Positions 19,016 through 26,461 of a stretch of DNA of 64,000 bases are shown here, piece after piece; position 1 is the first letter of the stretch; every line of letters begins with the position of its first letter. This DNA is from Agrobacterium tumefaciens (GTDB taxonomy: Bacteria > Pseudomonadota > Alphaproteobacteria > Rhizobiales > Rhizobiaceae), in NCBI RefSeq assembly GCF_013318015.2, contig NZ_CP115841.1, positions 124,001 through 188,000 of the forward strand. The letters run 5' to 3'. Below the pieces are notes generated by a model that saw nothing but the letters and a program-made list of their open reading frames with translations, searched no databases and was not told the origin of the DNA. A program made the position numbers and the translations under genes.

Positions 19016-21232
19016 ATGAGCACTTATACCAATTTCACCATCGATACGGACGCAGACGGCATTGCCCTTGTCACCTGGGATATGCCGGAAAAGTCAATGA
19101 ATGTCTTCACTTCCGAGGTGATGGACGAACTGAACGCCATCGTTGACGCAACTGTCGCCGACGCTGGCGTAAAGGGTGTTGTCTTCACCTCCGGCAAGAG
19201 CACGTTTTCCGGCGGTGCCGATCTTTCGATGATCAAGTCGATGTTCTCCTTCTACAATGACGAGAAGGCGAAGGACCCGGATCAGGCAGCCGCCAAGCTG
19301 TTCGAACCGGTCGGCCGCATGACCGGCTTGTTCCGCAAGCTGGAGACCAACGGCAAGCCCTGGGTCTCAGCCATCAACGGCACCTGCATGGGCGGCGCTT
19401 TCGAGCTGTCGCTTGCCTGCCACGGTCGCGTCGCGTCGAATGCCAAGAGCCTCAAGATAGCCCTTCCTGAAGTCAAGGTCGGCATTTTCCCTGGTGCCGG
19501 CGGCACCCAGCGCGTGCCGCGCCTGACCGATGCGCAATCAGCATTGCAGATGATGACCACCGGTCAGTCGCTGACCGGCGCGCGCGCCAAGGCCATGGGG
19601 CTGGTTCATCAGGTGGTGGAGCCGGATCAGCTCATTTCCGCTGCCAAGCAAATGATCAAGGACGGCCTGAAGCCGGTTGCCCCCTGGGATGAAAAAGGCT
19701 TCAAGGCCCCCGGCGGCGGCATCTGGACGCCGGCCGCTGCCCAGCTCTGGCCGGCCGCTCCGGCGATCCTGCGCCGTGAAAGCGCCGGCAACTATCCGGC
19801 AGCACTTGCTATCCTGAAATGCGTCTATGAGGGTCTGCAATTGCCGTTCGATACGGCGTTGAAGGTGGAGCAGCGTTATTTCACCGAAATCCTTCGTTCG
19901 AAGGAAGCCTTCGGCATGATCCGCTCGCTGTTCGTTTCCATGCAGGAACTGGGCAAGGGCGCGCGCCGCCCGGCCGGTCAGCCGAAGACGGAGTTCAGAA
20001 AGGTCGGCGTCGTCGGCGCGGGCTTCATGGGCGCCGCCGTTGCTTATGTCACTGCCGCAGCCGGTATCCCCGTCACGCTGGTGGACCGCGATCAGGAAGC
20101 CGCCGACAAGGGCAAGGGCCATTGCGAGGAAAGCGTCAAGGCCGCCATTGGCAAGGGCAGGCTGACGCAGGATGAAGGCAAGGCCTTGCTCGACCTCGTT
20201 ACCCCGACAGCGGATTACGCGGCGCTCTCCGACGCCGATCTCGTCATCGAGGCCGTCTTTGAAGACCGCGACGTGAAGAAGGCCGTCATCGAGGCCGTGG
20301 AAGCCGTGTTGCCGCAAGGCGCAATTTTCGCCTCCAACACCTCCACCTTGCCGATCACCGGGCTTGCGAAGAACTCCAAGCGCCCGGTGGATTTCATCGG
20401 CATCCACTTCTTCTCGCCGGTCGAGAAGATGATGCTGACGGAAGTCATCCTCGGCAAGGAAACGGGTGACAAGGCGCTGGCGGTCGCGCTGGATTATGTG
20501 GCCAAGATCAGGAAGACGCCGATTGTCGTCAACGATACGCGCGGCTTCTTCGTCAATCGCTGCGTGCTGCGTTACATGGCGGAAAGCTACGACATGCTGA
20601 TCGAGGGTGTGCCGCCCGCCATGATCGAGAATGCCGCGAAATTCGCCGGCATGCCGGTCGGCCCGCTGGCGCTGAACGACGAAGTGGCAATCGATCTTTC
20701 CTACAAGATCCTGAAAGCAACCGTCGCCGATCTCGGTGAAAAGGCTGTCGATCCGCGCCATATGGAACTGGTGAAGAAGCTGGTGGAAGGCGAGGGCCGT
20801 TTGGGCCGCAAGAACGCCAAGGGCTTTTACGACTACCCGCCAAAGCCCGCCAAGAAGTCCCTCTGGCCCGGCCTGAAGGATCTCTATCCTCAGCAGAAGC
20901 CGGAGGATGTGGATATGGAAGTGCTGAAACAGCGCTTTCTGGTCACCGTGGCGCTGGAAGCCGCTCGCACCGTGGAAGAAGGCATCGTCACCGACCCGCG
21001 TGAGGCCGATGTCGGCTCCATCCTCGGTTTCGGCTTTGCGCCCTACACCGGCGGCGCCCTCTCCTATATCGACGGCATGGGCGTGAAGACCTTCGTGGCG
21101 CTGGCCGAGAAGCTGAGCGAGACCTATGGCCCACGCTTCAAGCCGACGCCGCTTCTGAAGGACATGGCGGCCAAGGGCGAGACCTTCTACGGTCGCTTCG
21201 ATCCCTATGGCAGCACCGCGAAAGCGGCATAA
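19016..21232 (+). CDS. Enoyl-CoA hydratase / 3-hydroxyacyl-CoA dehydrogenase fusion (FadB/FadJ-like)
   Basis: 738 residues. The N-terminal crotonase domain (~1-200) has STFSGGADLSMI, INGTCMGGAFELSLACHGRV (oxyanion hole and first Glu) and ALPEVKVGIFPGAGGTQRVP (second Glu). The NAD-binding domain begins at ~330 with KVGVVGAGFMGAAVAYVTAA, followed by FASNTSTLPITGLA and IGIHFFSPVEKMML (His464). Two C-terminal helical dehydrogenase domains follow, including NDTRGFFVNRCVLRYM. It catalyses hydration and NAD-dependent oxidation in beta-oxidation and completes the pathway with the two upstream genes. GAAGAGGAATCCCAAG before the ATG supplies a ribosome-binding site. Confidence 0.95.
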   Translation: MSTYTNFTIDTDADGIALVTWDMPEKSMNVFTSEVMDELNAIVDATVADAGVKGVVFTSGKSTFSGGADLSMIKSMFSFYNDEKAKDPDQAAAKLFEPVGRMTGLFRKLETNGKPWVSAINGTCMGGAFELSLACHGRVASNAKSLKIALPEVKVGIFPGAGGTQRVPRLTDAQSALQMMTTGQSLTGARAKAMGLVHQVVEPDQLISAAKQMIKDGLKPVAPWDEKGFKAPGGGIWTPAAAQLWPAAPAILRRESAGNYPAALAILKCVYEGLQLPFDTALKVEQRYFTEILRSKEAFGMIRSLFVSMQELGKGARRPAGQPKTEFRKVGVVGAGFMGAAVAYVTAAAGIPVTLVDRDQEAADKGKGHCEESVKAAIGKGRLTQDEGKALLDLVTPTADYAALSDADLVIEAVFEDRDVKKAVIEAVEAVLPQGAIFASNTSTLPITGLAKNSKRPVDFIGIHFFSPVEKMMLTEVILGKETGDKALAVALDYVAKIRKTPIVVNDTRGFFVNRCVLRYMAESYDMLIEGVPPAMIENAAKFAGMPVGPLALNDEVAIDLSYKILKATVADLGEKAVDPRHMELVKKLVEGEGRLGRKNAKGFYDYPPKPAKKSLWPGLKDLYPQQKPEDVDMEVLKQRFLVTVALEAARTVEEGIVTDPREADVGSILGFGFAPYTGGALSYIDGMGVKTFVALAEKLSETYGPRFKPTPLLKDMAAKGETFYGRFDPYGSTAKAA

Positions 21233-21252
21233 GCCTTCAAGACACACAAATG

Positions 21253-21279
21253 AACAGGCCCTTCGGGGCCTGTTTTTTT
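21253..21279 (+). terminator. Rho-independent terminator after the beta-oxidation cluster
   Basis: AACAGGCCC and GGGCCTGTT form a perfect 9-bp stem with a TTCG tetraloop, followed by a run of T. It lies 20 bases after the stop of the hydratase/dehydrogenase gene. Confidence 0.92.
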
Positions 21280-21401
21280 ATCGGCCTATCGTGCCGATAC
21301 CGTCGCTTTATGTGCATCCTTTGCCCGGCTGGGGCGTTGAGAAGGCGTGAACGGGCGATGCGCGCCCGGTGCCGCAATTCAGGACACTTCAGGAGACTGC
21401 A

Positions 21402-21824
21402 ATGAAGACATCGCTGCGATCCCATGGTTTCGACAAACCATCGGACCTTGACGACCACTTGGCTGAACTTGATGAAGAAGCTGCGGAGAAAGAGGCAGAA
21501 AAGCCCGCTGTCCGAGAGGCGCGTGCTTCCGCTACGGTGGACCAGTCGATACGCGCGGAACTGGACGAACTCCGCAAACAGTTGGAAAAGCTGCGCCGCG
21601 ATGTGAAAAAGCTGGAATCCGCATCCCATCCGACCCGCCACAAACCCGCAGATCTCAGGCACGAGAAAGACCAAGAGAATTCGCGCCTGATGATGGTTGT
21701 GCGCTCCGTTGCCGTTACCTCGCTTGCCAGCCGCATCTTCGCGTCCTCACCCGTCATGGCGGCTCTGGTGGCTGTGGTGCCTTTTGCGCTTGGACTTGCC
21801 GCACGGCGCGGGGAAGGGGCATAA
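21402..21824 (+). CDS. Hypothetical coiled-coil protein with C-terminal hydrophobic segment
   Basis: 140 residues from ATG 21402 (AGGAGA 6 bases upstream). The middle is a charged predicted coiled coil (AELDELRKQLEKLRRDVKKL, ~50-70). The C-terminus is hydrophobic (VRSVAVTSLASRIFASS, VMAALVAVVPFALGLAARRG), which suggests one or two membrane helices. I do not recognise the family. Codon use looks like the surrounding chromosome. The next ~285 bases up to the tRNA hold no evident gene. Confidence 0.7.
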   Translation: MKTSLRSHGFDKPSDLDDHLAELDEEAAEKEAEKPAVREARASATVDQSIRAELDELRKQLEKLRRDVKKLESASHPTRHKPADLRHEKDQENSRLMMVVRSVAVTSLASRIFASSPVMAALVAVVPFALGLAARRGEGA

Positions 21825-22109
21825 TTGCCCCAAGCCGCCCAACCGCCGCTCGCCCGGATCAGCCGCGCCTGAACCCGCCACCTGACTGATGTTGATCAGG
21901 TCTGGCGGATTGCCGATAGTGCGTTTTCAGCCACGATATGGCCTTCACAGCGCACGTATTCAAGCCATCCACAGGCGCCGTGAAAAAACTGTCAAAAAAC
22001 TTCGCTATGGCGCTTGCCATGTCCGAACAAGATGTTATAACCCCGCTCACTTTCGGGGCACCAAACAGCCCCGCCCGCCAAAAGCGGAGGTTCTTCAAGG
22101 ACCTGAAGT

Positions 22110-22185
22110 GCCCGGATAGCTCAGTTGGTAGAGCAGCGGATTGAAAATCCGCGTGTCGGTGGTTCAAATCCGCCTCCGGGCACCA
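22110..22185 (+). tRNA. tRNA-Phe (GAA)
   Basis: A full cloverleaf can be drawn: acceptor GCCCGGA/TCCGGGC, D-stem GCTC/GAGC, anticodon stem GCGGA/TCCGC with loop TTGAAAA (anticodon GAA), and T-arm GGTGG-TTCAAAT-CCGCC with the normal TTCAAAT loop. Discriminator A and encoded CCA end at 22185. 76 nt. Its 3' part from 22138 is the attachment site of the integrated element, and the gene stays intact at the left end. Confidence 0.98.
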
Positions 22186-22187
22186 TT
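22138..22187 (+). repeat. attL: left 50-bp direct repeat
   Basis: Begins GGATTGAAAATCCGC in the tRNA-Phe anticodon arm and runs through the encoded CCA to ATT. It is identical over 50 bases to 34758-34807; identity stops on both sides (C versus G before, C versus A after). The tRNA reading frame is restored by the element's own left border, as in typical tRNA-targeting integration. Confidence 0.95.
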
Positions 22188-22258
22188 CTAAGCCCTTATT
22201 GTGCTTATCTTTTTCCATAATTTAGCATCCGTTCATACATCCGGGTTTGACACTTTTT

Positions 22259-23341
22259 TCAAGACGGTTTGACAATTTTCGTTTTTCGTCTGTTCACTTC
22301 GGCCTCAAAATTCTTCACCGCGGCGATGGTGTTTTTCGACATGTCGGCACGGCGGGAATAGTGCTTTGCCATCGCTTCGGTCCGCTGGCCGAGAACGTTG
22401 GCGATGGTGCCGTAGTCCATGTTCATCTCTCTCAGGATCGTCGCGACGGTATGGCGCAGACCCTTCAGGGTAAGGCCAGGTTGAACGCTGCCAGCCTCTT
22501 CAAGCTTGAGGCGGATCGGCCGCCACGAGGCGCGAAAACCGGAGACGGTCCACGGCTTGCCGTGCATGTTGGCGCAAAGCGTGATTGCCGAGTGAAGCGG
22601 CGCAGCTGCGAGAGCATCTGCGACAGGCTTCAGGAGTGGCAAATAAACAGCCTCGCCGGTCTTCCCCCGCCGCGTGTCGATAACACCAGCCTGCACGGCC
22701 GTCCGGGGCAGGGCGAGAGCGTCTTGCGGATCGAGGCCGTAGAACATCATCAAAGTGACGGCGGGCAGCATGTGCGCCGGCAGGGCCGCAAGAACCGCGT
22801 CACGCTCGGCGTCCATCCATGGTCGATTCGCTTGAGGGGCGTTCTTCGGGCGCTTGATCGCCTTGATGCCCGCAGCGGGATTGTCTTTCACTTCGCCGCG
22901 CTCCTTCCCCCAGGCGAACAGTAGCGAAAGGACGGTCCGCACATAGGAGCCGAATTTCCGACCTTTGCTCTCTCCGGCCTTGTCTCGGATCTTGACGATC
23001 AGCGGCGGGGTGAAGCTCGTAAGCGGCGTGTCCTCGATGCTTTTCAGGTAGTCAAAGCACTTCTGGTAATCCGAGCGGGTTCGGTCGGAAATGTCTTTCT
23101 GAAATGCGGGGCTGGCCCGATATTTCTTGATCAGCGCGCCGAGTGTCCCGGCCCGCGTGTTATCGCTTTTTTGGTGAAGCTGGCTTATTCGGTAGCACTC
23201 GCCATAAAATTCCATCGTCCACAGCGGAAACTTGTCGAGATCGATGACGGAGCCTGTTTTCCGGTGGTAGCAGCGCCACTTGTGCGGCGGCTTCTTATCC
23301 TGAAAAATTTGAAAGCCTTTGGGGCGCTTACGGTCTGCCAT
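22259..23341 (-). CDS. int: Tyrosine site-specific integrase
   Basis: 360 residues, transcribed towards attL and ending 71 bases from it. The N-terminal part holds a SAM-like core-binding domain (~60-160). The catalytic domain shows LTLKGLRHTVATILREM (K-x-x-R then H) and VLGQRTEAMAKHYSRRAD with the nucleophilic tyrosine. At the place where most tyrosine recombinases have the first catalytic arginine (G-x-R), this protein has YGLDPQDALALPR, with Asp at the expected Arg; this may be a subfamily trait with the Arg placed elsewhere. The start ATG overlaps the stop of the excisionase gene by one base (TAATG). Confidence 0.95.
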   Translation of the reverse strand: MADRKRPKGFQIFQDKKPPHKWRCYHRKTGSVIDLDKFPLWTMEFYGECYRISQLHQKSDNTRAGTLGALIKKYRASPAFQKDISDRTRSDYQKCFDYLKSIEDTPLTSFTPPLIVKIRDKAGESKGRKFGSYVRTVLSLLFAWGKERGEVKDNPAAGIKAIKRPKNAPQANRPWMDAERDAVLAALPAHMLPAVTLMMFYGLDPQDALALPRTAVQAGVIDTRRGKTGEAVYLPLLKPVADALAAAPLHSAITLCANMHGKPWTVSGFRASWRPIRLKLEEAGSVQPGLTLKGLRHTVATILREMNMDYGTIANVLGQRTEAMAKHYSRRADMSKNTIAAVKNFEAEVNRRKTKIVKPS

Positions 23342-23577
23342 TATCCGAGCTTTGCAATAATCGCATCGTCGCTCGATGCCTCGCCACCTTTCAGGGCGTC
23401 AAGGAATGCGTCGAGATCGTGCATGTCGTAGACCTTGGCCCCGGATGGCATTGCCACTGGCGTCACATGGCAATCGACGGGAAAACGCTTTGCTGAGAGG
23501 CCGCAATAGTCTGCGGCCTCCTTCAGCGTCAGCATGCGCCGAGGCGCAACCCGAATGTTGAGCGTTGCGCTTGCCAT
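23341..23577 (-). CDS. AlpA/Xis-like excisionase (helix-turn-helix)
   Basis: 78 residues from ATG 23577, chosen because GAGGT is 5-6 bases upstream. RRMLTLKEAADYCGLSAKR is a MerR-like helix-turn-helix typical of AlpA/Xis proteins, followed by a hydrophobic strand with AKVYDMHDLDAFLDAL. Small basic proteins of this type direct excision or switch on the integrase. It is coupled to int (one-base overlap), which supports that role. Two bases separate its start from the stop of the upstream exported protein gene. Confidence 0.82.
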   Translation of the reverse strand: MASATLNIRVAPRRMLTLKEAADYCGLSAKRFPVDCHVTPVAMPSGAKVYDMHDLDAFLDALKGGEASSDDAIIAKLG

Positions 23578-23578
23578 T

Positions 23579-24076
23579 TTACACCTCGATAGGAAAGTCG
23601 GAGCAGACAAGGGTATCTGCCAGTTTTCGCACAATTTGAGGAGAATTCAGGGTGAGAACTTCACCGACGGGCATGCAGTTGAGACACATTACCGCTTCAT
23701 AATAGAAGCAGCCTTTCAGCGGCTCCCCTGTGGAGACGTTGCAATGCTCGAATCTCTCCAGATAATACTCCATTAGATATTCGCGCTCGCTGACCAGGTA
23801 GACCCCTGGGCCGTCATAGTCCTCAAAGCGTCGCTGGCCCCTGATGGAAAGGCGAAACGTGCCGTCTTCATGACGACGGAAATGATCGTCAACGCTGGTG
23901 ACTTCGGGGTGCATCTGCTCAAGGATATCGCGCAACTGGGCCACGCATTCCTCAAGCTGGCTATCGAGGCTTCGAGGCAAGCGATCGGATTTTGGTGTCG
24001 GCGATGCCAGCGCGGCCGATGCGACAGCGCCGGCGCCAACCGAGGTGAGGAATGTGCGGCGGTGAACAAGTTTCAT
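23579..24076 (-). CDS. Unknown exported protein with Tat-like signal
   Basis: 165 residues. The N-terminus MKLVHRRTFLTSVGAGAVAS has R-R-x-F-L followed by a hydrophobic Ala-rich stretch and probable cleavage after ALA, as in twin-arginine signals. The mature part is acidic, with a compact Cys-rich patch near the C-terminus (HCNVSTGEPLKGCFY then AVMCLNC: four Cys), which may bind metal or form disulfides. Not recognised. It overlaps the upstream 223-residue gene by 4 bases and precedes xis-int, an unusual place for an exported protein; it may be an accessory gene of the element. Confidence 0.7.
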   Translation of the reverse strand: MKLVHRRTFLTSVGAGAVASAALASPTPKSDRLPRSLDSQLEECVAQLRDILEQMHPEVTSVDDHFRRHEDGTFRLSIRGQRRFEDYDGPGVYLVSEREYLMEYYLERFEHCNVSTGEPLKGCFYYEAVMCLNCMPVGEVLTLNSPQIVRKLADTLVCSDFPIEV

Positions 24077-24744
24077 GCTGCACCTCCTACCGTCTCAAAA
24101 TAGGAGAGCGCGGCATTCACCATCGGCTTTGCCAACGGGCTTTCAGGATCTTCCTGTAACTCTTCTCTCGCCAGTCGCAGCGCTGCAATCGCCTCATCCA
24201 TGCTTTCTGCGGGCGTGTCCCATGCAAGCAAGACATCAAACCAAGGCCGCCACGTCGCAACGCAGCCTGCTTTTGTCTCTTCGACGGTTCGGTACTCCGT
24301 GCTGGCGAAGCGCTCGCAGTAGAAGCGGAAACGGTCGATGTTCGCGGCGAGAGACATACCGCGAAGAGCTGGGTTGCTTTCGCTAGCAGCCGACGCGGAG
24401 GCGTTCGCCTCGCGCATCAAACCATGAAAATCCGAAAGGGTGTTAGATAACTCGTCTGCCATTTCGTCGAGTTTCGAAAGCCGATCAACGACATCGCTCA
24501 TGATGAAGTTGAGGATTCTTCGCTCGTGTGGGGGGAAGTAAATGTTGTCTCCCTTGCCATCATCTTTAAAAAGCCGGCTGTCATCCGCATGCCGACGTGC
24601 GATATCGGCGCTGAGAACCGCATTGGAGACATCTATAGCGAGATTATCCGCACGGTTGACAATTTCTAGCAGTCGCGCTCGAGAGTCGATTGCGCCAACA
24701 GCACTTGCGCCAGAGGCGCATTTCTGGTTTAAGTTCATTTGCAT
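24073..24744 (-). CDS. Unknown helical protein of the element
   Basis: 223 residues from ATG 24744 (AAGGAG 7 bases upstream). Sequence is largely alpha-helical and acidic, with no signal peptide or recognised motif; segments such as RILNFIMSDVVDRLSKLDEM and SMDEAIAALRLAREELQEDP look like helical bundles. It heads the minus-strand run leading to the exported protein, xis and int. A bidirectional-looking hairpin (24771-24813) separates it from the small Arc-type gene upstream. Confidence 0.7.
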   Translation of the reverse strand: MQMNLNQKCASGASAVGAIDSRARLLEIVNRADNLAIDVSNAVLSADIARRHADDSRLFKDDGKGDNIYFPPHERRILNFIMSDVVDRLSKLDEMADELSNTLSDFHGLMREANASASAASESNPALRGMSLAANIDRFRFYCERFASTEYRTVEETKAGCVATWRPWFDVLLAWDTPAESMDEAIAALRLAREELQEDPESPLAKPMVNAALSYFETVGGAA

Positions 24745-24770
24745 TGGATTGCTCCTTGTGGGTAAATCAC

Positions 24771-24813
24771 AAAAAGCCGACGCTGGTTTACGAGGCCTGA
24801 GCGTCGGCTTTTT
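24771..24813 (-). terminator. Hairpin terminator between the small Arc-type gene and the downstream gene
   Basis: AAAAAGCCGACGCT (24771-24784) and AGCGTCGGCTTTTT (24800-24813) form a perfect 14-base stem. The left arm gives a T-run on the minus strand, and the right arm gives one on the plus strand. It overlaps the 3' end of the small Arc-type gene. The 223-residue gene starts only 27 bases further on, so its transcription may need read-through or a separate promoter. Confidence 0.8.
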
Positions 24814-24958
24814 TCGTTTCTGTTTGCACGTATGCGCGGTTGAGTTGGAAAACAATCTCAGCGTTCATTGATCTGAAATTCTGATCAGCCTCTGCCTTGA
24901 CACGATCTCGCATGCCATCCGGCAAGCGAAGCATGAACTTGTCACTTTCACGGCTCAT
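24788..24958 (-). CDS. Small Arc-family DNA-binding protein (56 aa)
   Basis: Start ATG 24958, stop TAA 24788-24790; 56 residues beginning MSRESDKFMLRLPDGMRDRV and continuing with KAEADQNFRSMNAEIVFQLN. This is a ribbon-helix-helix protein of the Arc family: the strand KFMLRLP contacts DNA and RSMNAEIV starts the second helix. It closely resembles residues 12-48 of the divergent 119-residue protein (DKFMLRFPDGMREQIK, RSMNAEIVTRLE). Three palindromes between the two starts are likely operators for one or both. Confidence 0.87.
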   Translation of the reverse strand: MSRESDKFMLRLPDGMRDRVKAEADQNFRSMNAEIVFQLNRAYVQTETKKADAQAS

Positions 24959-24980
24959 GGAAATATTCCCGATTGATGGT

Positions 24981-25052
24981 GTCCTTAGGACGCATTGTTA
25001 ATATGTCCTAAGGACACTATTGCAGTCAAGGAAAATATGATGTCATTAGGAC
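24981..25052. promoter_or_regulatory. Triple palindromic operator between divergent Arc-type genes
   Basis: Three 11-bp dyads: GTCCTTAGGAC (24981-24991), GTCCTAAGGAC (25005-25015) and GTCATTAGGAC (25042-25052, one mismatch). Centre-to-centre spacings are 24 and 37 bases. The third lies 3 bases before the start codon of the plus-strand gene, so binding there would block its expression directly. Such spaced dyads between divergent ribbon-helix-helix genes suit cooperative repression and a lysogeny-like switch. Confidence 0.8.
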
Positions 25053-25055
25053 TTC

Positions 25056-25415
25056 ATGGCCGAAGATCAAAACCGAACCTTACAAGATAAGTTTATGTTG
25101 CGCTTCCCTGATGGCATGCGTGAACAGATCAAGATTGCAGCCGAACGCAACGGCCGATCTATGAATGCAGAAATCGTCACACGTCTGGAAAACTCTCTTG
25201 TCGGCAGCCAAAGCAATTCGTCTCTGGACGCGATTGCAACCGCGTTCGCAAACAGGATGATAGCGGCGACTCACCCCTTGTCGGAAAATGATCGTAATAA
25301 GTTTTACGACAGCTACGAGGAAGCAAAACAGACAGAAGCTCGAGCGATACGCCGATTCATGGATGTTGCATCCGAGTTGTTGGAAAAAATGCATATCAGT
25401 CGCAAAGAATCCTGA
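25056..25415 (+). CDS. Arc-family regulator with C-terminal extension (119 aa)
   Basis: The N-terminal ribbon-helix-helix (about 10-50: DKFMLRFPDGMREQIKIAAE, GRSMNAEIVTRLENSL) is followed by ~70 residues of charged, mostly helical sequence (ENDRNKFYDSYEEAKQTEAR) that may serve in multimer formation. Paralogue of the 56-residue protein on the other strand. The start ATG 25056 lies immediately after the third operator dyad. No separate ribosome-binding site is clear, and a short leader is possible. Confidence 0.87.
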   Translation: MAEDQNRTLQDKFMLRFPDGMREQIKIAAERNGRSMNAEIVTRLENSLVGSQSNSSLDAIATAFANRMIAATHPLSENDRNKFYDSYEEAKQTEARAIRRFMDVASELLEKMHISRKES

Positions 25416-25463
25416 GTGTGGATAACCGTTTTACCGGAACCGACCCCTCACAGGGTTAGACGC

Positions 25464-25490
25464 AAACTGTCAGATGAAACAAACTGTCAG
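25464..25490. repeat. Two direct copies of AAACTGTCAG
   Basis: AAACTGTCAG at 25464-25473 and again at 25481-25490, 17 bases start to start, just upstream of the 59-residue gene. They may be a regulator site. No palindrome is present. Confidence 0.45.
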
Positions 25491-25519
25491 TCTTTCGCAG
25501 TTCTCAACAACGGTGCGCC

Positions 25520-25699
25520 ATGACGGAAAGAGAATACGTTGCAAGTTTTCGCCAGCCTGAAAACTACGATCCGAAAGAAGCCAAGAAAAAGATGATAAAT
25601 TTCGTCAGGGCGCTGGCGAGAGCAGATGCGAGGCGGGACGCTGCTGCAGAGCGAAGGGAGAGCGGGGATCGCGAGAGGGAAAACGAAATCCGAAAGTGA
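25520..25699 (+). CDS. Small charged hypothetical protein (59 aa)
   Basis: ATG 25520 to TGA 25697-25699. MTEREYVASFRQPENYDPKE is followed by a highly charged Arg/Glu/Ala-rich helix (RALARADARRDAAAERRES). No ribosome-binding site is obvious, so the call is tentative. It lies directly upstream of the PemK/MazF-like toxin gene, the usual place of an antitoxin, but it shows no known antitoxin DNA-binding fold. Confidence 0.5.
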   Translation: MTEREYVASFRQPENYDPKEAKKKMINFVRALARADARRDAAAERRESGDRERENEIRK

Positions 25700-25700
25700 G

Positions 25701-25729
25701 TTGACTATTCCCGATCTGTTCCCTGATAT
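25701..25729 (+). promoter_or_regulatory. Candidate sigma-70 promoter of the PemK-like gene
   Basis: TTGACT (25701-25706) and TGATAT (25724-25729) with a 17-base spacer. It begins right after the stop of the 59-residue gene and 34 bases before the PemK-like start, which gives a short leader. Confidence 0.45.
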
Positions 25730-25762
25730 CCTGCATAGGCAGAAAATCCAGGCAAGATTCTA

Positions 25763-26164
25763 TTGATAACTTTCACGCCCTCGCGGGGCAACATCCTCAT
25801 GTGCGATTTCGATATGGCAACGGTACCGCCCGAGATGCGCAAGCGTCGCCGCGTCGTCGTCCTTTCCCCAAAATCCTATAATAAGCGGCCGAGCATGGCC
25901 GTGCCGGGCAAATGCATCGTGGTTCCACTGTCAGCGACCGAACCCCGCACGCCTCAACCATCGCACGTCGCTATTCCTGACGATCGATACGCAAGCATCA
26001 CGAAGCCGGTGTGGGCAATCTGTGAAATGGTGGCACACGTTTCCCATGCCAGACTCGATCGTGTGGCATCTGGCAAAAAATTCCTGTCCGAAAGCATCAC
26101 GGCAGATGACCTAGAGAGCATAGAAAATGCCCTCAAACATGCACTGGGTTTTCCAGCCGAATGA
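25763..26164 (+). CDS. PemK/MazF-like toxin family protein
   Basis: 133 residues from TTG 25763. The N-terminal strand FTPSRGNILMCDFD corresponds to the first MazF strand; starting at the ATG 25799 would remove it. RKRRRVVVLSPKSYN, CIVVPLSATEP and KPVWAICEMVAHVSHARLDR follow the order of the MazF/PemK barrel (strand-Arg loop, central strands, then the W-x-x-x-x-M strand). Family members are usually endoribonucleases of toxin-antitoxin pairs, but long solitary versions occur. The possible partner is the 59-residue gene 63 bases upstream. Activity is inferred only. Confidence 0.78.
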   Translation: MITFTPSRGNILMCDFDMATVPPEMRKRRRVVVLSPKSYNKRPSMAVPGKCIVVPLSATEPRTPQPSHVAIPDDRYASITKPVWAICEMVAHVSHARLDRVASGKKFLSESITADDLESIENALKHALGFPAE

Positions 26165-26263
26165 AACAGCATGTAACATCATGCGACAGCATGGTTTCAC
26201 ATTGGACTTGAATTTTCTGCGTTCACAGACTATATCAAGGTCACTTCCCGAAAGGGGCTTGCG

Positions 26264-26306
26264 GGCCTGTCCAGCGTGAAAGCGCTGGCAGGCCTAAATC
26301 ATTTTT
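26264..26306 (+). terminator. Terminator downstream of the PemK-like gene
   Basis: GGCCTGTCCAGCG and CGCTGGCAGGCC form a 12-bp stem with a single bulged T and a short loop (26264-26294). A T-run (ATTTTT) follows at 26301-26306. Confidence 0.7.
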
Positions 26307-26402
26307 AGCGGTAAGCTTACCAGCCGCCGCCCACCTGAATTGCTGATCTCTAGTAGAAAGGTTCGTCCGGTATCAGGCATTGACCATTCTAATATGAAAA
26401 CA

Positions 26403-26429
26403 GAAAAAGCGGGAGCATGACACCCCCGC
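26403..26429 (-). terminator. Terminator of the exported-protein gene
   Basis: Read on the minus strand, GCGGG and CCCGC flank a short loop and are followed by TTTTTC. It lies 33 bases past the stop of the minus-strand exported protein gene. Confidence 0.65.
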
Positions 26430-26461
26430 CGCGTTTCGGCATACAATTTGGTTGGACCGTC

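Larger units (their letters stand above)
26165..26461. other. Gap between converging genes in the element
   Basis: 297 bases without a credible gene. It holds the two terminators listed separately (26264-26306 plus strand, 26403-26429 minus strand). The sequence between them (about 26310-26400) is AT-richer and shows no motif I recognise. Confidence 0.6.

Noticed and set aside
21859..22218. Open frame on the minus strand through tRNA-Phe
   Set aside because: Its ADLNHRHADFQS stretch is the antisense translation of a tRNA, a well-known false gene.
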